Shown piece after piece: positions 5,493 to 11,162 of a stretch of 13,315 bases of DNA (position 1 is the first letter of the stretch; every line of letters starts with the position of its first letter). A model generated the notes under the pieces. It was not told where the DNA came from, ran no database searches, and saw nothing but the letters and a program-made list of their open reading frames with translations. A program made the translations under genes and the position numbers. Origin of the DNA: Litorimonas sp964352855 (GTDB lineage: Bacteria > Pseudomonadota > Alphaproteobacteria > Caulobacterales > Maricaulaceae); NCBI GenBank assembly GCA_964352855.1, contig CAYGTR010000056.1, forward strand, positions 1-13,315, read 5' to 3'.

Positions 5493-6776
5493 ATGCACGA
5501 TATAAAAGCTATACGCGAAAACCCAGAAACCTATGACGCCCTTTGGGCCAAGCGGGGATTAGAGCCGCAGACGAAAAAAATCCTTGATCAGGATAAACTG
5601 ATCCGCAAAGCGCAACAGGTCGTGCAAGAGGCCGAAGCCGCGCGAAATAAAAGCTCCAAGCTGATCGGGCAGGCGATGGCCAAAGGCGATAAAGAGGAAG
5701 CTGAGAGACTAAAGACCGAAGTCGCAGGAGCGAAGAACGTGATTGCGGCGATGGGCGCCCAAGTTGAGAGCGAGAAAGCGCAACTCGACAATCTTCTGTC
5801 CAGCCTACCTAACTTACCCTTTCCTGAAACACCCGAAGGCGCAAGCGAAGAGGATAATGTCGAACTTGCCAAATGGGGTGAGCCAACAAAACTTGGATTT
5901 GAACCAAAAGATCATGCGGATTTGGGTGAAGCGCTCGGCATGATGGATTTTGAAACCGCTGCCAAAATGAGCGGGAGCCGCTTTGTTGTCTTAAGCGGCG
6001 CGTTATCCAGAATGGACCGCGCACTTGCCGCGCTTATGCTTGATATGCAAACGGCGGAAGGGTTTGAAGAAACAACGCCGCCATTTTTGGTNNNNNNNNN
6101 NNNNNNNNNNNNNNNNNNNNNNNNNNNNNNNNNNNNNNNNNNNNNNNNNNNNNNNNNNNNNNNNNNNNNNNNNNNNNNNNNNNNNNNNNNNCCAACCGCT
6201 GAAGTCTCCCTAACCAATATCGTGCGCGAATCCATTCTCGACACCGACATGCTCCCCAAACGCATGACTGCGCATACGCCGTGTTTCCGTTCTGAAGCGG
6301 GCAGTGCGGGTCGCGACACCAAAGGCATGATCCGTCAGCATCAATTCAACAAAGTCGAGCTTGTCTCTATTTGCCATCCCGATGAGTCTGAAGCCGAACA
6401 TAAGAATATGTTGCGTTGTGCCGAAGCAGTTCTACAAAAACTGGAACTGCCTTATCGCGTGGTCGAGCTGTGCACGGGCGATTTAGGTTTTGGCGCGCGT
6501 AAGACCTATGACATCGAAGTCTGGTTACCGAGCCAAAATACCTACCGTGAAATCAGCTCCATCTCCAATTGCGGCGATTTCCAAGCCCGCCGAATGCAAG
6601 CTCGCTATAAACACGCCGAAAAAGACAACCGCTTCGTCCATACGCTGAACGGGTCAGGCCTCGCCGTCGGGCGTACGCTCGTCGCCGTCTTGGAAAATTA
6701 CCAAAATGAAGACGGAACGATTACAGTGCCAAAAGCGCTCGTGCCTTATATGGGCGGTATGGAGAAGATTGGGTGA
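5493..6776 (+). CDS. serS: Serine--tRNA ligase, interrupted by an N gap
   Basis: Charges tRNA-Ser and, for selenocysteine users, tRNA-Sec. The N-terminal part (about residues 1-100) is the long helical arm, with charged heptad-like helices that contact the tRNA. After it comes the class II catalytic core. Motif 2 is at FRSEAGSAGRDTKGMIRQHQ (from base 6285), and motif 3 is in SGLAVGRTLVAVLENY near the C-terminus. The 427-residue length counts the 100 N as real bases and is normal for the family. Bases 6092-6191 are unknown, and about 30 residues including the expected TGQLPKF region cannot be read. The two sides are in frame across the gap and both match SerRS, which supports the join. The stop overlaps the surE start (GTGA), so serS and surE are coupled. 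Confidence 0.95.
   Translation: MHDIKAIRENPETYDALWAKRGLEPQTKKILDQDKLIRKAQQVVQEAEAARNKSSKLIGQAMAKGDKEEAERLKTEVAGAKNVIAAMGAQVESEKAQLDNLLSSLPNLPFPETPEGASEEDNVELAKWGEPTKLGFEPKDHADLGEALGMMDFETAAKMSGSRFVVLSGALSRMDRALAALMLDMQTAEGFEETTPPFLXXXXXXXXXXXXXXXXXXXXXXXXXXXXXXXXXXPTAEVSLTNIVRESILDTDMLPKRMTAHTPCFRSEAGSAGRDTKGMIRQHQFNKVELVSICHPDESEAEHKNMLRCAEAVLQKLELPYRVVELCTGDLGFGARKTYDIEVWLPSQNTYREISSISNCGDFQARRMQARYKHAEKDNRFVHTLNGSGLAVGRTLVAVLENYQNEDGTITVPKALVPYMGGMEKIG
6092..6191. other. Assembly gap of exactly 100 N inside serS
   Basis: The round number of N marks a scaffolding gap of unknown true size. From the usual SerRS spacing between the PPFLV and PTAEVSLTN segments, I would expect roughly 85 bases of missing sequence, but this is an estimate from memory of the family. 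Confidence 0.97.
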
Positions 6777-7537
6777 GAATTCTCCTTACTAACGATGATG
6801 GTGTGTCGGCGCAGGGTATGGTTGTTTTGCGCCGTATTGCGGCGAAATTATCTGATGATGTATGGGTGTGTGCGCCGGATACGGAACAATCGGCGGCATC
6901 ACGGGGAGTCTCGCTCCACAATCCGGTCAGATTGCGCGAGATAGACGAAAGAGTGTATTCCGTTTCGGGGACACCGACCGATAGCGTCATTTTGGGTCTG
7001 AAAGATTTGCTCGTGGACAATCCGCCGGACTTGATTTTGTCGGGTGTGAACCGCGGTCAGAATCTTGCAGAAGATATTACGTTTTCCGGTACGGTTGCAG
7101 GGGCATTGCAAGGCATGCAAATGGGGATCCCGTCTATTGCCATTTCACTCGCGCGTGGATTTCAGGGGGCAGCAAGCCTCCCTTGGGACACGGCAGAGGC
7201 GCATAGCCCCGATGTTGTACGTAAACTCCTTAAGTCGGGTTGGCCGAAAGCCGTCGTGCCCAATGTGAATATTCCCGATGTCCCTGTTGACGGTGTGAAA
7301 GGCATTCAAATCACCCGCCAAGGTCATCGTGATTTTCAAATGACAGGGGTTGAGAAACGTGATTACCCGCGCGGCGGGCATTATTTTTGGCTCACTTACG
7401 GCGCGAAGAAATCTAATCCGCCTGCGGGAACAGATTTGCGCGCAATTTATGACGGGTATATTTCAGTCACGCCGCTCCACACGGATTTGACGCATTTTGA
7501 GACGCTCGACGAGATGTCTCGCGTGATAGGTGACTGA
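6773..7537 (+). CDS. surE: 5'/3'-nucleotidase SurE
   Basis: A metal-dependent phosphatase that removes phosphate from nucleoside 5'- and 3'-monophosphates and, in some bacteria, from short polyphosphate. The 254-residue protein opens with MRILLTNDDGV, where Asp8 and Asp9 bind the metal. Ser40 (EQSAASRG) and Asn93 (SGVNRGQN) complete the site, and ITFSGTVAGALQG is the usual following loop. Length is normal. The start is GTG at 6773, overlapping the serS stop as GTGA; it places the LLTNDDG motif at its usual position, so no other start is needed. pcm follows 15 bases after the stop. The surE-pcm pairing is found widely in proteobacteria and links stationary-phase nucleotide handling with protein repair. 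Confidence 0.96.
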   Translation: MRILLTNDDGVSAQGMVVLRRIAAKLSDDVWVCAPDTEQSAASRGVSLHNPVRLREIDERVYSVSGTPTDSVILGLKDLLVDNPPDLILSGVNRGQNLAEDITFSGTVAGALQGMQMGIPSIAISLARGFQGAASLPWDTAEAHSPDVVRKLLKSGWPKAVVPNVNIPDVPVDGVKGIQITRQGHRDFQMTGVEKRDYPRGGHYFWLTYGAKKSNPPAGTDLRAIYDGYISVTPLHTDLTHFETLDEMSRVIGD

Positions 7538-7552
7538 TGTTGGGTCGTTGTT

Positions 7553-8188
7553 ATGTTTGATCCAGGTTTGATTGACATGGTGATGCGCCTTCGCGGGAAG
7601 GGCATTTCGGATAATGCCGTCCTTCGCGCGATTGAACAAACTCCGCGCCAGAGGTTTGTATCGCGTAAAGCCATTGATAAAGCCTATGACGAACAGGCCC
7701 TGCCGATTGATTGTGGGCAAACCATAACGGCCCCGTGGATTGTGGGTTTAATGTTACAATCGCTGCGACTCTCCAAAGAGCATAAAGTCTTGGAGATCGG
7801 ACTGGGGAGCGGTTATCAAACGGCTATTCTGTCTCGTCTTTGTAAACGGGTTTATGCTGTTGAAAGGTATCAGCTTTTGATAAAAATGGCTGAAGCGCGT
7901 TTATCCGCTTTGGATATTGTAAATGTTGTCATTCGTCATGGGGACGGGCGATATGGATGGGCAGGACAAGCACCATTTGACCGTATCATACTGGGTTGCG
8001 CCACTCGCGCTGCGCCGCCCATGCTCTTGGAGCAACTCGCCCCGGGGGGAGAGATGATCGCCGTCGTGGATGAGCAATTAATGCGCTTTTCCAAAGCCCG
8101 TTCTGTCATTACCGAGGAAACGCTAATGCCTATGCCTTTGGATATGGGCCTTGATATGATAGAGCCGGGGAAATCACGGACACTTTAG
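7553..8188 (+). CDS. pcm: Protein-L-isoaspartate O-methyltransferase
   Basis: Methylates L-isoaspartyl residues formed by protein ageing, using S-adenosylmethionine, and so starts their repair in the cytosol. The 211-residue protein has the usual helical N-terminus (PRQRFVSRKAIDKAYDEQALPI), the active-site strand GQTITAPWIV at 55-64 and the AdoMet loop LEIGLGSGYQTA at 80-91. The acidic end of the next strand is at VYAVER, and LAPGGEMIAVV is near the C-terminus. In the common active-site motif TIS-x-P the serine is replaced by Thr59, a conservative change. The ATG at 7553 is 15 bases after surE without a strong ribosome binding site. The VOC gene starts 8 bases after its stop, so the four genes from serS form one likely operon. 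Confidence 0.95.
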   Translation: MFDPGLIDMVMRLRGKGISDNAVLRAIEQTPRQRFVSRKAIDKAYDEQALPIDCGQTITAPWIVGLMLQSLRLSKEHKVLEIGLGSGYQTAILSRLCKRVYAVERYQLLIKMAEARLSALDIVNVVIRHGDGRYGWAGQAPFDRIILGCATRAAPPMLLEQLAPGGEMIAVVDEQLMRFSKARSVITEETLMPMPLDMGLDMIEPGKSRTL

Positions 8189-8196
8189 GGGCCAAA

Positions 8197-8559
8197 ATGA
8201 GCGATATCCAGCATCACAGTTTCCATTATATCGAGCTGCCTTCTATTGATAATGCCGCCATGAAGGCGTTTTATGGCCCGGTTTTCGGCTGGACATTTCA
8301 AGATTGGGGTGAGACCTATGTGGCCATTCAGGGGGCCAACGTCGATGGCGGTTTTGATATGGCCAGCGACCGCAAACCCAGTGATCAAGGGGCGCTCGTC
8401 ATTATTTACTCCAAAGATTTAGAAGCATCTGAGGAAGCCGTAAAAGCGGCAGGCGGTCACATCACCGTTCCAATTTTCAGCTTCCCTGGCGGCAGACGAT
8501 TCCATTTCAAAGACCCAAGCGGGAATGAGCTGGGCGTTTGGACGATTGTGGAGGAGTGA
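8197..8559 (+). CDS. VOC/glyoxalase-fold protein
   Basis: A 120-residue single-unit member of the vicinal oxygen chelate superfamily (glyoxalase I, dioxygenases, resistance proteins). The N-terminal strand is FHYIELPSIDNAAMKAFYGPVFGW and the C-terminal part is GGRRFHFKDPSGNELGVW. The paired beta-alpha-beta-beta-beta layout can be followed, with possible metal-binding positions at His10 or Glu13 and the Glu of GNELGVW. The chain is too short for a two-module dioxygenase, so it probably works as a dimer. The substrate cannot be told from sequence. The ATG at 8197 follows GGGG at 8188-8192 and lies 8 bases behind pcm, so it is probably in the same operon. Related genomes often have a LysM/M23 (nlpD-like) gene at this place. 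Confidence 0.87.
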   Translation: MSDIQHHSFHYIELPSIDNAAMKAFYGPVFGWTFQDWGETYVAIQGANVDGGFDMASDRKPSDQGALVIIYSKDLEASEEAVKAAGGHITVPIFSFPGGRRFHFKDPSGNELGVWTIVEE

Positions 8560-8571
8560 AATCCGAATTTC
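8558..8571 (+). terminator. Short weak hairpin at the VOC stop
   Basis: GAAAT (8558-8562) and ATTTC (8567-8571) form a five-pair stem with a four-base loop overlapping the TGA stop, followed by the T-poor GTTTGATTG. It is too weak to be more than a possible end of the serS-surE-pcm-VOC transcript. Confidence 0.2.
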
Positions 8572-8603
8572 GTTTGATTGAATAGACGGCCTAAAGCCTA
8601 ACA

Positions 8604-8632
8604 TTGTCTGGCTTTTGTCAGCCGAGTTTAAT
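8604..8632 (+). promoter_or_regulatory. Possible sigma-70 promoter for the 365-residue gene
   Basis: TTGTCT (8604-8609) and TTTAAT (8627-8632) are 17 bases apart and match the -35 and -10 consensus at four and five of six bases. Transcription would start near 8639, about 30 bases before the TTG start codon at 8668. Confidence 0.45.
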
Positions 8633-8667
8633 CATCGGTCATAGAGCTGCCACTTTTCTCTCAATAT

Positions 8668-9765
8668 TTGGCCATATTTTTAGAACAACGCTATAAGTTC
8701 ATAAACTGGAGAGAGATTAAGTCGATATCCGAAGAGACCATCACACAGTGGGAAGAAACCTATGACGTTGATATACGTTACTCTCCGGAGACAGGACGTT
8801 TCACTGTTCAATCAATCTACGAACCTCCTGAAAATCTTATCAGCTCTGTGACCCAACCTTGGGATAAATCTGCGACAACCTATCAGGTTTCCGGTAATAT
8901 TCTCCAAGATGATATTCGTCCCGATGCGAATTTTGCAGAAGCTTTAGGTGTCGACCTCACCGGCAATGATGTGGCAGATTTTACTGCCATGCAGGCTGCT
9001 TCTTTTCGGGAAGGTGGGGGGCAGTCCAAGCTAGATGCGTTTGACCCGGATTTTGCCGAATCAAGTCTTCACAATGTCGCCGTTGTTGCAGGGGCGTTAC
9101 GTACAGACGGCCAAATCCCGCCTGAAGCTTGGGCTGCGAACCCTTCTATTGGTGGAGCTGGCGCAGGCTCTGATATTCTTGATGGAGGCGGACAAGGCGG
9201 ACAATTATCAGAAGTGGGTATTCCGCACGATGCGGATCATTTTATTGGGTCAAATGGTTATGGGCCGATGGCGGAACTCGCGGATGTTGTGGCTTTGACA
9301 GGGAAAACGCCCGCCGGACTTCACGGGTTAGGCGGATTTGTCGAGCTTGGAACACTGATCAAAGACCCGGAAGCCAATGGTCAACTCCAAGCGGAACAAG
9401 GGCTTGTCCCCGCCACACAACAGTTCCCGGATTATGTCTTACCGGAAGTTTATGGATATCCCGCGCAAGCAGACGGATGGAATATTATCCGTAACCCCTA
9501 TGGTCAAATTAGTGAGGATGAACGTGAATTTGGATCTGAGGGCCCAGAAATGCTATTTGAGAGTCAGCAAGTTTCAAGCCTCCAAGAGACGTTGACAGAA
9601 TATAAGGACTTTGTGGAAGCGGGAGGCGACCCCGAAGTCGCCAATGCGGCCTTACGCATGACGGAAGACCGCTATAGCGAAGAGGCTGCTGAACTTGTTC
9701 ATGACCAAGATGTCGTTGCAAGTGTCCCGGAGCCCGTAAACGAAGAGTCATACGGATTAGTTTGA
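8668..9765 (+). CDS. Orphan acidic, cysteine-free 365-residue protein
   Basis: Function not recognised. The frame is open from the stop at 8629-8631. The only usual start codon near its beginning is TTG at 8668, with no clear ribosome binding site, and the first in-frame ATG comes more than 100 residues in. The start is therefore uncertain and the gene could be 5'-truncated. The protein is strongly acidic (few Lys, many Asp/Glu) and I see no cysteine, signal peptide or membrane segment. The N-terminal 50 residues are helical and charged. Residues 155-180 are glycine-rich, with one RTX-like stretch GAGSDILDG at about 165-173. The C-terminus has two acidic helices and ends EESYGLV. Acidic, Cys-free and Gly/Asp-rich composition fits an exported protein, for example a type I substrate, but no array of RTX repeats is present. 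It stands alone after the pcm operon and converges with the gene at 9814-10122. Confidence 0.75.
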   Translation: MAIFLEQRYKFINWREIKSISEETITQWEETYDVDIRYSPETGRFTVQSIYEPPENLISSVTQPWDKSATTYQVSGNILQDDIRPDANFAEALGVDLTGNDVADFTAMQAASFREGGGQSKLDAFDPDFAESSLHNVAVVAGALRTDGQIPPEAWAANPSIGGAGAGSDILDGGGQGGQLSEVGIPHDADHFIGSNGYGPMAELADVVALTGKTPAGLHGLGGFVELGTLIKDPEANGQLQAEQGLVPATQQFPDYVLPEVYGYPAQADGWNIIRNPYGQISEDEREFGSEGPEMLFESQQVSSLQETLTEYKDFVEAGGDPEVANAALRMTEDRYSEEAAELVHDQDVVASVPEPVNEESYGLV

Positions 9766-9813
9766 TACATAACAGGTTCCATTAAACTTGATATGTAGCG
9801 GAATCTTTCAAAT

Positions 9814-10122
9814 TTACTTTATTATCAGAGGTGTGGTTTGACGGTTAACTCTAACGCCTTTCTCAACCTCTAACCCCAATATAAAACTTATCACCTTCTC
9901 GGCAGGCATTTCGCAGGGTTTGAGACGGTTGCTGTTGGAGAGTCGATAGAAATTGAAACTGATGAAATCATTGCCGCCCATTTCATGCGCATAGATCCAG
10001 CCGCGCTTTCCATCCTCTGATTCTGTACGGGTCGCGATATAGCGGCGATTATTATAACGCCCATAGAAGTCCCCGATGGGCAGGACGCTGTAAGCCTCGA
10101 CAAATTCGCCTTTGATAATCAT
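9814..10122 (-). CDS. Orphan 102-residue protein
   Basis: Not recognised. A soluble, mixed-charge protein starting MIIKGEFVEAYSVLPIGDFYGRYNNRR, with alternating strand-like segments (RRYIATRTES, RGWIYAHEM, DFISFNFYRL) and a C-terminal helix EKVISFILGLEVEKG. The layout suggests a small beta-rich fold. A single cysteine is in LKPCEMPAEK, and there is no signal peptide or membrane segment. The ATG at 10122 has only a weak GAGCAG upstream. Antisense frames in the same stretch are poorer, and codon use (many third-position G/C on this strand) supports this one. It converges with the 365-residue gene (48 bases apart) and is divergent from the DUF817 gene. Confidence 0.65.
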   Translation of the reverse strand: MIIKGEFVEAYSVLPIGDFYGRYNNRRYIATRTESEDGKRGWIYAHEMGGNDFISFNFYRLSNSNRLKPCEMPAEKVISFILGLEVEKGVRVNRQTTPLIIK

Positions 10123-10204
10123 ATTTCGACACTGCTCTATTTGACGCCCTCAGAATACCCCGATTTTGCCTTTTTGCCTGTCTGAATTGCGGCTATGGCG
10201 AATT

Positions 10205-11062
10205 ATGCGCTTTGATCCCAAAACTTTTTTACATGCTCAACGCACAGCCCTGCATAAAAGATATGTGAAAGGCTGGAGAAGCCAAGCGCTGTTTGAATTT
10301 ATCAGCTTTGGGATCAAGCAGGCTTGGGCGTGTTTATTTGGCGGTCTTATGATTGCGCTTTTAATCGGGACATTCCTGTTTTATCCTGATGATGCTCTTC
10401 TCAAACGTTATGATTTTATAACGATTTCAGCTATTTGCATCCAAGCTTTGATGCTTTTGTTCAAACTCGAAACATGGGAGGAAGCCAGGGTTATCCTGAT
10501 TTTTCATATCGTCGGTACGGTGATGGAAATATTTAAAGTGCATGTCGGCTCGTGGATTTACCCCGAAGCGAGTGTTTTGAATATTGCGGGTGTCCCGCTT
10601 TTCTCGGGGTTTATGTATGCCTGTGTCGGCAGCTATATGGCGCGAGTCTGGCGGATATTTGACTTCCGGTTTGACCGATTCCCACCCCTAAAATGGCAAG
10701 TCTTTTTGGCCGTGTTGATTTATGTGAATTTCTTCACCCATCATTTCGGCCCGGATATCCGCCTTGTGTTGTTTGCAGCGTCAGCTCTTCTTTATGGGCC
10801 TTGCCTTATCTGGTTCAGACCGGATGAAGCGCACCGTCCTATGCCCTTGATTGTCGGGTTGTTTTTGGTCGCGCTCTTTATCTGGTTTGCTGAAAATATT
10901 GGTACATTCACCCATGCTTGGGCTTATCCGTCACAAAAAGACGGTTGGCACATGGTCAGCTTCGCCAAGCTCGGCAGTTGGTATTTATTAATGCTCATCA
11001 GTTTCGTCTTGGTCGCGGCGGTGCAACGTGAGCCTAATGAGATCTCGCTGTCATCAGCATAA
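10205..11062 (+). CDS. DUF817 family integral membrane protein
   Basis: A 285-residue polytopic inner-membrane protein of the uncharacterised DUF817 family. The family's most recognisable stretches are FHIVGTVMEIFKVHVGSWIY (about 100-119) and PLFSGFMYACVGSYMARVW (131-149). About eight hydrophobic segments can be placed, roughly at 40-60, 70-88, 95-110, 127-146, 160-178, 185-202, 208-226 and 255-275. Conserved-looking polar residues within or next to them (Glu108, His113, Trp117, Glu121, the paired His before FGPDIR) hint at metal or cofactor binding, but no function is established. The frame is open further upstream to a TTG at 10166, giving 298 residues. The ATG at 10205 is preferred because the added residues look unstructured, though neither start has a good ribosome binding site. 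Confidence 0.85.
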   Translation: MRFDPKTFLHAQRTALHKRYVKGWRSQALFEFISFGIKQAWACLFGGLMIALLIGTFLFYPDDALLKRYDFITISAICIQALMLLFKLETWEEARVILIFHIVGTVMEIFKVHVGSWIYPEASVLNIAGVPLFSGFMYACVGSYMARVWRIFDFRFDRFPPLKWQVFLAVLIYVNFFTHHFGPDIRLVLFAASALLYGPCLIWFRPDEAHRPMPLIVGLFLVALFIWFAENIGTFTHAWAYPSQKDGWHMVSFAKLGSWYLLMLISFVLVAAVQREPNEISLSSA

Positions 11063-11162
11063 ATCATAAATCTTCTTGAAGCTTTTGATTATGCTTTAAA
11101 AAGCCCAATCACTTCTATAGAGAGAGCTTTGCTAAACATCCCACAGAGAATACCCAAAAAGA

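Noticed and set aside
9766..9797. TACATA/TATGTA inverted repeat between the two convergent orphan genes, considered as a terminator
   Set aside because: Only six pairs around a 20-base loop, A+T rich and without a T-run.
10195..10215. ATG at 10195 as a start for the DUF817 gene
   Set aside because: It is in another phase and stops after six codons.
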